Part shown: in pieces, positions 34,824 to 41,707 of the stretch | How positions within the stretch are numbered: the stretch's first letter is position 1 | Layout of the letters: each line of letters opens with the position of its first letter | Origin: Peptostreptococcaceae bacterium oral taxon 113 str. W5053 | GTDB lineage: Bacteria > Bacillota > Clostridia > Tissierellales > Peptoniphilaceae | Direction: 5' to 3' | Length of the DNA: 60,737 nucleotides | NCBI GenBank assembly: GCA_000467935.1 | Contig: KI259781.1 | Location: 1-60,737 of the forward strand | Position numbers and translations under genes: made by a program | Notes under the pieces: model-generated | Told to the model about the DNA's origin: nothing | The model's input: only the letters and a program-made list of their open reading frames with translations | Databases searched by the model: none

Positions 34824-36347
34824 CTATTGTATTTCCAAAAGCCCGACGGCTTTTTCCGTTTCCGTCAAAATCTCTTCCAATAATGTTTCCGCCCTGTGAA
34901 TATCTTTATAATGTTCCCGATCTTTATCCAAATAAGGAATCTCTCGGCGCAAAATTTCATAGGCTCTTTGCGTGCCTTTGCCCAAGGAAAAATCGCCTCG
35001 CATATCCAAAGCTTGGCAGGCAATCAACAATTCAATTGCCAAAACATTTCTTGTATTGGCAACGATTTTTCTCGCTTTTCGGGCAGCAACGGTTCCCATG
35101 GAAACCAAATCTTCCTGCCCTGCCGAAGAAGGAATGGAGTCTACACTGGCAGGATGCGCCAAGATTTTATTCTCCGAAACTAAGGATGCCGCCGCATATT
35201 GAGCAATCATATATCCGGAATGCATTCCACCCTTTTCCGCCAAGAATGGGGGAAGTCCTTCACTCATGGCGGGGTTGACCAATCGCTCCAAACGACGTTC
35301 GCTGATATTTGCCAATTCGGATACGCCGATTGCTAAAAAGTCAAAAGGTTGAGCCATCGGTTCCCCATGAAAATTACCGGCGGAGATAATCTCCCCTTCG
35401 TTGAAGAAAATCAACGGATTATCCGTAACCGAATTGATTTCTATCTCGACTTTTTCTTTCACATAGGAAATGGTATCTTTGGAAGCTCCGTGAATTTGCG
35501 GCATACAGCGAATGCTGTACGGGTCCTGCACTCGAAGTTCTCCCTGTCTTGTGGTCATCCGACTGTCTTCCAAAAGGCGTAAGAGATTCCTTCCTGTAGC
35601 TGCCTGTCCCCCATGAGAACGAACCATGGAAACCAGCGGTGAAAAGGCATCGATAATACCGAAAAGACTTTCCGTTGTCAAAGCACCGATAATATCCGAA
35701 CATTTAGCCAAAAGTATCGCATCATAAGTAGCCAAAGCGCCGATGGAAGTTAAAGCTTGGGTACCGTTAATCATAGCCAAGCCTTCTTTTTCGCACAATT
35801 CAATGGGGCTTAGTCCGGCATGTTCCATCGCTTCTTTGCCGGAAACTTTTTTTCCCTCTACAAAAGCTTCTCCCAAGCCCAACATCACCAAGGTCATATG
35901 TGCCAAAGGAACCAAGTCGCCGCTGGCTCCTAAGGAACCTTGCTCATAGACCGCCGGATAAACTCTCTGATTGAGCATATCCACAAGACATTGAATTGTT
36001 TCCTCTCGTGCACCGCTAAATCCGCGTACCAAATTATTGGCACGAAGAAGCATCATGCCCCGCACCGCATCTTCCGGTAAAACTTCCCCCACACCGCAAG
36101 CATGACTCATAATCAAATTTTTTTGCAATGCTTTGGTATCTTCCCTCGGAATAGAGACATTACAAAGTTTCCCAAAACCTGTGGTAATTCCATATACTGC
36201 CGCTTCACGATTTACACAATCATCCACCATTGCTCTTGCAGCACGAACTTGTTGCAAACTTTCCTGCGCCAACTCCACTTCTTCAAAATCTCGTGTTACG
36301 GCAATAAATTGTTCCAAGGTCAAAGCATTTCCCCGAATTTTTATCAT
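34824..36347 (-). CDS. hutH: Histidine ammonia-lyase HutH
   Basis: A 507-aa lyase that deaminates L-histidine to urocanate. The MIO-forming Ala-Ser-Gly triad is present in GSLGASGDLVPLAHM (about residues 137-151), and family blocks such as TGFGKLCNVSIP and QDPYSIRCMPQIHG are intact. AGGAGG is 7 bases before the ATG. First gene of hutH-hutU-hutI; a promoter, a short leader ORF and a terminator hairpin lie immediately upstream and suggest transcription attenuation. Confidence 0.96.
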   Translation of the reverse strand: MIKIRGNALTLEQFIAVTRDFEEVELAQESLQQVRAARAMVDDCVNREAAVYGITTGFGKLCNVSIPREDTKALQKNLIMSHACGVGEVLPEDAVRGMMLLRANNLVRGFSGAREETIQCLVDMLNQRVYPAVYEQGSLGASGDLVPLAHMTLVMLGLGEAFVEGKKVSGKEAMEHAGLSPIELCEKEGLAMINGTQALTSIGALATYDAILLAKCSDIIGALTTESLFGIIDAFSPLVSMVRSHGGQAATGRNLLRLLEDSRMTTRQGELRVQDPYSIRCMPQIHGASKDTISYVKEKVEIEINSVTDNPLIFFNEGEIISAGNFHGEPMAQPFDFLAIGVSELANISERRLERLVNPAMSEGLPPFLAEKGGMHSGYMIAQYAAASLVSENKILAHPASVDSIPSSAGQEDLVSMGTVAARKARKIVANTRNVLAIELLIACQALDMRGDFSLGKGTQRAYEILRREIPYLDKDREHYKDIHRAETLLEEILTETEKAVGLLEIQ

Positions 36348-36384
36348 TTTCTTCCTCCTGTGCCGCGGTACAAAAATAAAGTAA

Positions 36385-36412
36385 AAAACACGATAACTAT
36401 TTATCGTGTTTT
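36385..36412 (-). terminator. Terminator hairpin in the hut leader (possible attenuator)
   Basis: AAAACACGATAA pairs perfectly with TTATCGTGTTTT (12 bp) around a 4-base loop; on the minus strand it runs into TTTTTTACTTTATTTTT. It lies downstream of the hut promoter, 37 bases before hutH, so it can end surE read-through and also attenuate hut transcription. Confidence 0.85.
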
Positions 36413-36453
36413 CATCCCTTTTTATTTAATTGAACAGCTTTCTTTTTCACCAT
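36412..36453 (-). CDS. Putative 13-aa leader peptide of the hut operon
   Basis: The ATG at 36453 is 5-6 bases after GGGGGA. The ORF encodes MVKKKAVQLNKKG and its TGA overlaps the first base of the terminator stem. A ribosome at the stop codon would cover the 5' arm and prevent the terminator from forming. There are no His codons; five of 13 codons are Lys. Whether it is translated is not shown. Confidence 0.5.
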   Translation of the reverse strand: MVKKKAVQLNKKG

Positions 36454-36476
36454 CACAATCCCCCGCTTTTGTGTTG

Positions 36477-36505
36477 ATTATATCAAAGTATTCGCAACAC
36501 TTCAA
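36477..36505 (-). promoter_or_regulatory. Sigma-A promoter of the hut operon
   Basis: TTGAAG (36505-36500), 17 bases, TATAAT (36482-36477) on the minus strand, between the surE stop and the leader ORF. Confidence 0.85.
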
Positions 36506-36518
36506 GCAAAATTCCAGC

Positions 36519-37265
36519 TCAAAAAAAGATTCGATGCAAATCTTTGAGGGCTTCTCGATCGGTAAAGTTGTATTCCATGGGACTTAAAGTCATATAGCCT
36601 CGTTCCAAATAATAGCGATCTGTATCCGAGGTCAATTTCCTTTCAATACGACCTTTGGCAATCAACGCTTCCTGTCCTTCTTCTTCCCCGACAAAATATT
36701 TATAGAATACCGGATCTCCCACGGAGCAAACTTTAATTTCACCGGATGTTAACGCATAGGGAATATTAAAATTCAACAGCATCCGCTCTTGAACCATACG
36801 ACTGCCCAAGCGCTGTACCAATTTAACGGTTTCTTCCACAGCCAACAGATAGTTGGTCTCTTCCTTGTCATGTAAATATTCCGCCGATACCGCCATAGCG
36901 GCTTTTCCATAAATATGAGCTTCCAAGGCGGCACTGACCGTACCGGAATAAAGTGTATCAATCCCTGCATTATATCCTCGATTGATCCCCGAGATGACCA
37001 AATCCACACCTTTGGAAAGATATTCCAAACCTACTCTGGTACAATCCGCCGGTGTTCCGTTTATACTCCAGGCTTTTCCTGAAAAATCATTGAATTCACG
37101 GGGTTCCATAACTAAATTTTCATAAATTGTAATGGAATGGCTGCTTCCGCTGCGTTCTTTATCGGGCGCTACAATGGTTATTTCATGCTCCTTTTGTAAG
37201 GCGATGCCCAAATCCAAAATACCCTGAGAATCGATTCCATCGTCATTGACCAATAGTATTTTCAT
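36519..37265 (-). CDS. surE: 5'-nucleotidase SurE
   Basis: A 248-aa metal-dependent phosphatase acting on nucleoside 5'- or 3'-monophosphates. The N-terminus KILLVNDDGIDSQGI carries the paired Asp metal ligands; APDKERSGSSHSIT and VVSGINRGYNAG-like ISGINRGYNAGIDTLYSG complete the site. The ATG follows GGGG by about 10 bases. It sits between the rplY terminator and the hut promoter. Confidence 0.95.
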   Translation of the reverse strand: MKILLVNDDGIDSQGILDLGIALQKEHEITIVAPDKERSGSSHSITIYENLVMEPREFNDFSGKAWSINGTPADCTRVGLEYLSKGVDLVISGINRGYNAGIDTLYSGTVSAALEAHIYGKAAMAVSAEYLHDKEETNYLLAVEETVKLVQRLGSRMVQERMLLNFNIPYALTSGEIKVCSVGDPVFYKYFVGEEEGQEALIAKGRIERKLTSDTDRYYLERGYMTLSPMEYNFTDREALKDLHRIFF

Positions 37266-37284
37266 CTTCCATACCCCTTATAAA

Positions 37285-37313
37285 TAAGGAAAACCCGGTT
37301 TATTCACCGGGTC
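37285..37313 (-). terminator. Intrinsic terminator after rplY
   Basis: On the minus strand ACCCGGT pairs with ACCGGGT around a 6-base loop, followed by TTTCCTTATTT. Confidence 0.7.
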
Positions 37314-37320
37314 TGTCTTC

Positions 37321-37959
37321 TTATTCTTCCGTTTCGTTTTCACCGATAACCGGTACATCTGCTGCAGAAATTGTTTCTTCCGTTTCCGCCTCGCTTTCTT
37401 CTTGAGGAATGGAAAGACTTGCAATCATTTCTTCTCCGTCTGTATGCACGGTAATTTTTTCGTCATTGAATACAGCTAAATCTTTTACAAATACAGGCGT
37501 TTCAAAATTAATACCGGACACATCATATTCTACGGTTTCCGGAATATCCGCCGGTAAGCATTCAATTTCAATTTCATTGATTCCCTGAATCAAAACAAAA
37601 GGTTGATCCGCACGGATATCATCACGACCGGTCAGAGTTACCGGAACCATTAAACGAAGAACTTCGTTCATATTGATTGCGTATAAATCGATGTGTAAAA
37701 ATTGATTTTTGAAAGGATGCTTTTGAACCTCTTTAAAAAGAACCGGGATATTCTTTCCATCCATTACGATGTCCACGATAGTTGTTCCACCGGCTTCACC
37801 ATATACTTTTTCCAATTCCTTCGCATTCAAAGTAATCATTACATTTTCTTTCCCTTTGCCGTAAATAACAGCCGGGATTTGTTTGTCCGCCCTTAATTTA
37901 TCAACTCTGTTCTTACCCTTTTCTTCACGCAGAGTTGCGTTTAATTTAATATCAGCCAA
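37321..37959 (-). CDS. rplY: 50S ribosomal protein L25/general stress protein Ctc
   Basis: A 212-aa two-domain TL5/Ctc-type L25 that binds 5S rRNA. The N-terminal L25 domain has KLRADKQIPAVIYGKGKEN and HPFKNQFLHIDLY; the C-terminal beta domain has EIECLPADIPETVEYDVS, and a Glu-rich acidic tail follows. The start is TTG with GGAGGA 7 bases upstream; the second residue (Ala) and the alignment to the family support it. Confidence 0.95.
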   Translation of the reverse strand: MADIKLNATLREEKGKNRVDKLRADKQIPAVIYGKGKENVMITLNAKELEKVYGEAGGTTIVDIVMDGKNIPVLFKEVQKHPFKNQFLHIDLYAINMNEVLRLMVPVTLTGRDDIRADQPFVLIQGINEIEIECLPADIPETVEYDVSGINFETPVFVKDLAVFNDEKITVHTDGEEMIASLSIPQEESEAETEETISAADVPVIGENETEE

Positions 37960-37994
37960 AATAGTTCCTCCTCTTTGCTTAATTCAATAATATA

Positions 37995-38023
37995 GTTATA
38001 CACTATTAGCCTTTATTTTTCAA
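37995..38023 (-). promoter_or_regulatory. Promoter for rplY
   Basis: TTGAAA, 17 bases, TATAAC on the minus strand, about 36 bases before the TTG start. Confidence 0.6.
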
Positions 38024-38029
38024 GTTTTC

Positions 38030-38272
38030 TTATAAAAAATAGCGAAAAATCAGCATTACAGCAATGCCGGGCAATCCGAAAAAGCCTGCAATAACAGCAC
38101 TTAATTTTGTAATCGGTAAAGTAATCCCAAGACTGCTGCCGAAAAAATTAAAAAAGAGCAATAACAAACAACCGACAAGTCCGTTCATAATCAGTTTTCC
38201 GATAATTTTAATCGGAATACGGATTAATTTTCCGACGATATAGATCAAAAGGATTCCCAATAAAAAATACAT
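38030..38272 (-). CDS. BofA-like membrane protein
   Basis: An 80-aa protein with two to three hydrophobic helices and the C-terminal block LPITKLSAVIAGFFGLPGIA, which is the pro-sigma-K processing inhibitor BofA signature. In sporulators BofA restrains the SpoIVFB protease in the outer forespore membrane; no other sporulation gene is in the window, so the role here is open. The ATG at 38272 is 9 bases after AAAGGAG; upstream starts are too close to that site. Confidence 0.85.
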   Translation of the reverse strand: MYFLLGILLIYIVGKLIRIPIKIIGKLIMNGLVGCLLLLFFNFFGSSLGITLPITKLSAVIAGFFGLPGIAVMLIFRYFL

Positions 38273-38329
38273 GGACGACATCTCCTTTCCCAATTTCCTT
38301 ATTCCAAAGAAACTATAAAAGTTTAATTT

Positions 38330-38358
38330 ATTATACCCGATATCTTTCTTTTATACAA
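38330..38358 (-). promoter_or_regulatory. Promoter for the BofA-like gene
   Basis: TTGTAT, 17 bases, TATAAT on the minus strand, 58 bases before the ATG. Confidence 0.65.
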
Positions 38359-38447
38359 AGGAGAATCTCTCAAGCTTTTTCAGTTTTTAAGCGGAATGAA
38401 TTGGGTAAATACAATTTATACATTTAAATGGAGAGGAGAATTGAAGG

Positions 38448-38957
38448 ATGGAAAAAAGACAGGAAACCGCCATGGGCGGAAAACCCGTTACTTTGCTCGG
38501 AAAAAAACTGAATGTAGGCGATAAAGCGCCGGATTTTGTCGCTCTAAAACAGGACTTGACGCCCTTTACGCTAAAGGAGGTCTCTGAAAAAATTAAAATC
38601 GTCAGTGCCGTTCCCTCCGTGGATACCGGCGTATGTGAATTGCAAACCAAACGTTTTAACGAAGAAGCAAGCAAATTAAAAGATATCGCCATTTTAAGCA
38701 TCAGCATGGATCTTCCCTTTGCCCTGGGACGTTTTTGTGCAGTACAGGGCATTGACAAAGTAATGATGCTCTCCGATCACAAAGACGCCTCTTTCGGAGA
38801 GGCTTATGGAGTTTTGATTGAAGAACTTCGTCTGTTAAACCGCAGCATCTTTGTTTTGGATGAAAACAATATCATTCGATATATGGAAATCGTCGCTGAA
38901 AATACCAATCATCCGGATTATGAAAGTGCGTTAAAGGCGGTGAAGAACCTTGCCTAA
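38448..38957 (+). CDS. tpx: Thiol peroxidase Tpx
   Basis: A 169-aa atypical 2-Cys peroxiredoxin that reduces peroxides using thioredoxin. The peroxidatic Cys is in PSVDTGVCELQTKRFN and the resolving Cys in LGRFCAVQGI, spaced as in Tpx. The ATG follows a GGAGAGGAG site. The stop overlaps the ftcD start by 8 bases, so the two are coupled. It would help an anaerobe tolerate peroxide. Confidence 0.95.
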   Translation: MEKRQETAMGGKPVTLLGKKLNVGDKAPDFVALKQDLTPFTLKEVSEKIKIVSAVPSVDTGVCELQTKRFNEEASKLKDIAILSISMDLPFALGRFCAVQGIDKVMMLSDHKDASFGEAYGVLIEELRLLNRSIFVLDENNIIRYMEIVAENTNHPDYESALKAVKNLA

Positions 38958-39837
38958 GCTTATGGAATGTGTGCCCAATTTCAGTCTTGGACAAGACAAG
39001 GAAAAATTGGAACAGATTTTAAATCAAATTCGCAGTGTGCCCGGCGTCCGTCTTTTGGATTATTCTATGGACGCCAGCCAAAATCGAAGCGTAACCACTT
39101 TTGTCGGGGAGCCGGAAGCTGTCAGCGAAGCTGCTTTTCTTGCCATTCAGGAAGCCGCAAAGCTTATTGATATGACCGTTCATAAAGGAGAACATCCCCG
39201 TATGGGAGCGACCGATGTTTGTCCCTTCGTTCCCATCTCGGACATGACCATGGATGAATGCGCGGAATATGCCAAAAGCTTGGGTAAGCGAGTGGGGGAA
39301 GAATTAAATATTCCCGTGTATCTTTATGAAGCCGCAGCCAATGCCCCCTATCGCAAAAATTTAGCGGACATTCGCCGTGGGGAATACGAGGGCATGGCAG
39401 AAAAAATGAAGCGCCCCGAATGGAAACCGAACTTCGGTCCCACGGAACTTGGAACTGCCGGTGTGACCGCCATCGGTGCTCGTCCTTTTCTTATCGCCTA
39501 TAATATCTATTTAAACACCACGAATATTTCCGTGGCAAAAAAAATTGCTTTCCGCATCCGCGCCAAAAACGGAGGCTTTTCTTCCATCAAAGCTCTTGGA
39601 TTCATGAGTCGGGAAAGAGCTTGTGTGGAGGTATCCATGAATATGGTGGACTTTAAAAAAAGTTCTTTATACCACGCTTTTGAATTTATAAAACGAGAAG
39701 CTGAAAATTACGGCGTCACCGTCAGCGAATCGGAAATCGTGGGATTGGTTCCCCAAGAAGCCTTATTGGATGCGGCCAAATGGTACTTAAGACTGCACAG
39801 TTTCGATAACGCTCAAATTTTTGAAAATAATCTATAA
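38950..39837 (+). CDS. ftcD: Glutamate formimidoyltransferase
   Basis: A 295-aa enzyme that moves the formimino group of formiminoglutamate, the HutI product, to tetrahydrofolate, releasing glutamate. Family blocks: MECVPNFSLG, HKGEHPRMGATDVCPFVP and GARPFLIAYNIYLNT. Only the transferase is present; the cyclodeaminase domain fused in animals is missing and no fchA is in view. The start is TTG at 38950, giving the usual M-x-K-x-x-ECVPNFS terminus; an ATG at 38962 would truncate it. It is co-transcribed with tpx, opposite to hutHUI. Confidence 0.94.
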   Translation: MPKLMECVPNFSLGQDKEKLEQILNQIRSVPGVRLLDYSMDASQNRSVTTFVGEPEAVSEAAFLAIQEAAKLIDMTVHKGEHPRMGATDVCPFVPISDMTMDECAEYAKSLGKRVGEELNIPVYLYEAAANAPYRKNLADIRRGEYEGMAEKMKRPEWKPNFGPTELGTAGVTAIGARPFLIAYNIYLNTTNISVAKKIAFRIRAKNGGFSSIKALGFMSRERACVEVSMNMVDFKKSSLYHAFEFIKREAENYGVTVSESEIVGLVPQEALLDAAKWYLRLHSFDNAQIFENNL

Positions 39838-39890
39838 AAAAAGCATCTTTCCATCGGCTTGGATAAACCGATAGGAAGATGCTTTTTATC
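39836..39890 (+). terminator. Intrinsic terminator after ftcD
   Basis: AAAAAGCATCTTTCC-ATCGG pairs with CCGAT-AGGAAGATGCTTTTT around a 9-base loop. It begins at the ftcD stop. The 190 bases that follow show no supported gene. Confidence 0.9.
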
Positions 39891-40078
39891 TTTCATTCCC
39901 TTCGATAAGCTTTGCATCCGGTTCTTAAATTCCATCTTCAAAAGAGAGGCATCTTTCACAAATTCGAGAAGCAAAGGATTTATCTCCCGCTTTTGCTTTT
40001 CGTACTCTTCTGTCCAACAGTTCTTCCCTCTTTCCCCTATCTTTGGAAAAAATCCCCATATAAAAAGTTTCAACCCAT

Positions 40079-40112
40079 AAAAAATCCGCCGAAGGATTTC
40101 GACGGATTCTCT
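40079..40112 (-). terminator. Intrinsic terminator after the purine permease
   Basis: On the minus strand AATCCGTCGAA pairs with TTCGGCGGATT (one mismatch), followed by TTTTATGG. Confidence 0.75.
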
Positions 40113-40119
40113 TTGAAAT

Positions 40120-41451
40120 TTACATTCCGAATACGGGTGCTATGATTCGAGCTAAGAAGATAAATGCCAAAATATACATCAATAGGGAAACATCTTTGTG
40201 TTTTCCGGAGATCACTTTGATCAATACATAGCTCATCATTCCGAAGGCAATGCCTTCCGCAATGCTGTAAGCAAAGGGCATCATGACAATGGTCAAAAAA
40301 GCGGGAACGGATTCCGTATAATCCTCAAAAGGAATATCTTTGATGGGGGTCATCATAAACAAACCCACCATAATCAAAGCCGGCGCCGTTGCTTGTGCCG
40401 GCACGATGGAAAATAGCGGGAATAAGAATAAGCTGATGAGGAAAAAGAACGCAACGCTTAATGAGGTCAATCCCGTACGTCCGCCGTCGGTTACACCGGA
40501 AGCGGATTCCACAAAGGTGGTTACGGTGCTGGTTCCCAGCAATGCGCCTACAGTCGTTCCCACTGAATCGGCAAACAATGCCGGACCCGCTTTCGGAAGT
40601 TCACCCTTTTCATTGAGCAAATCGGCTTTGGACGCTACACCGACTAAAGTTCCTACGGTGTCAAAAAGGTCTACAAACAAGAAGGTGAACGTGATGGCAA
40701 ACATATCCCAAGTGAAAATTTGTTTCCACTCCAATTTGAAAGCTACCCCCGACAAGGAAGGCGGCGCTTGTATCCATCCGTTCTCAGGTGCATGCGTTAC
40801 ACCTAAAATCAAAGCCAAAACGGTGGAGATAATAATTCCATAAAGCAATGCTCCCTTAACTTTTTTCGCCATTAAAAGCGCCATCACCAAAAGACCGACA
40901 AAAGTGACCAATACGCCCGGCGTCAACAAATTACCCAAACTTAAAATAGTACCTGCTCCCGAAGATATGACTCCTGCGTTTACAAAACCAATCAATGCAA
41001 TAAACAAACCGATCCCTACGGACACGGCTTTTTTCAAACTCATGGGAATTGCATTGAAAATAGCTTCTCTTACATTAAAGAAACTCATCAAAATGAAAAT
41101 AATACCTTCAATAAATACTGCGGTCAATGCAAATTGCCAACTATGCCCTCTGTCCAAAACAACGGTATAGGTGAAAAATGCGTTTAGACCCATTCCCGGT
41201 GCCAATGCAAAAGGTAAATTTGCATAAAAACCCATCACTAGCATGGCAAATACGGAAGCCACAATCGTCGCCGTAAATACGCCGCCCTTGTCCATTCCCG
41301 TTTGAGCCAGCATGTTCGGATTGACCGCCAAGATATAGGACATGGTCATAAATGTGGTCAATCCTGCTAAAAACTCGGTTTTAACATCCGTTTTTCTTTC
41401 ACTTAGGCGAAATCTTCTTTCAAAGAAACCGCCTTTACTCAGTTCCGTCAT
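40120..41451 (-). CDS. NCS2-family guanine/hypoxanthine permease (AzgA/PbuG type)
   Basis: A 443-aa carrier with about 12-14 membrane segments. N-terminal EFLAGLTTFMTMSYILAVNP, ALAPGMGLNAFFTY and TFLFVDLFDTVGTLVGVAS are hallmark AzgA-subfamily segments, which contain the purine-binding and proton-coupling residues. It imports hypoxanthine, guanine or adenine; which one cannot be told. AAGGAGG precedes the ATG. No purine riboswitch is seen in the 70-base leader. Confidence 0.95.
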   Translation of the reverse strand: MTELSKGGFFERRFRLSERKTDVKTEFLAGLTTFMTMSYILAVNPNMLAQTGMDKGGVFTATIVASVFAMLVMGFYANLPFALAPGMGLNAFFTYTVVLDRGHSWQFALTAVFIEGIIFILMSFFNVREAIFNAIPMSLKKAVSVGIGLFIALIGFVNAGVISSGAGTILSLGNLLTPGVLVTFVGLLVMALLMAKKVKGALLYGIIISTVLALILGVTHAPENGWIQAPPSLSGVAFKLEWKQIFTWDMFAITFTFLFVDLFDTVGTLVGVASKADLLNEKGELPKAGPALFADSVGTTVGALLGTSTVTTFVESASGVTDGGRTGLTSLSVAFFFLISLFLFPLFSIVPAQATAPALIMVGLFMMTPIKDIPFEDYTESVPAFLTIVMMPFAYSIAEGIAFGMMSYVLIKVISGKHKDVSLLMYILAFIFLARIIAPVFGM

Positions 41452-41486
41452 TCTCTTTCCTCCTTATAAAATATTTTTACGCATTT

Positions 41487-41515
41487 ATTGTATCATTCTT
41501 TCAGCGCTCTGAAAA
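41487..41515 (-). promoter_or_regulatory. Promoter with embedded inverted repeat for the purine permease
   Basis: TTTTCA, 17 bases, TACAAT on the minus strand. TTTCAG-CGCT-CTGAAA (41499-41514) is a perfect 6-4-6 repeat that lies inside the spacer and reaches the -35, a natural place for a repressor. Confidence 0.5.
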
Positions 41516-41601
41516 CTGCATGAAAACGCTATCTTTTAGAAAAAAATATCTCACAGAAGACAGAGAATTTTTTTGCACAAAAAGGATGCTCGCTTATATA
41601 T

Positions 41602-41655
41602 CGGTGCTTGCTGATTGCGTTCCACAAGTAAATCTCCAACCTTACGCCGTTCCCA
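41602..41655 (-). pseudogene. HsdS target-recognition-domain fragment
   Basis: The minus strand encodes WERRKVGDLLVERNQQAP, which matches the start of a target recognition domain of HsdS (compare WEQRKLGELF and WEQRKVTELG in the intact hsdS here). The frame then drifts and stops. It lies downstream of hsdR, so it is a scar of a second or rearranged hsdS. Confidence 0.6.
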
Positions 41656-41665
41656 AGTTATTTAA

Positions 41666-41699
41666 AAGAAGAGCCAAGATAAAAACTTGGCTCTTGAAA
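41666..41699 (-). terminator. Intrinsic terminator after hsdR
   Basis: On the minus strand AAGAGCCAAG pairs with CTTGGCTCTT around a 6-7-base loop, followed by CTTTTAAAT. It separates hsdR from the HsdS fragment. Confidence 0.75.
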
Positions 41700-41707
41700 T
41701 GAATTTC

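Noticed and set aside
39813..40073. Minus-strand open frame of 86 codons between ftcD and the purine permease
   Set aside because: Start would be TTG without a ribosome site, and the frame runs through the ftcD terminator and into ftcD.
41520..41702. Plus-strand open frame of 60 codons next to hsdR
   Set aside because: It is antisense to the HsdS fragment and the hsdR terminator.
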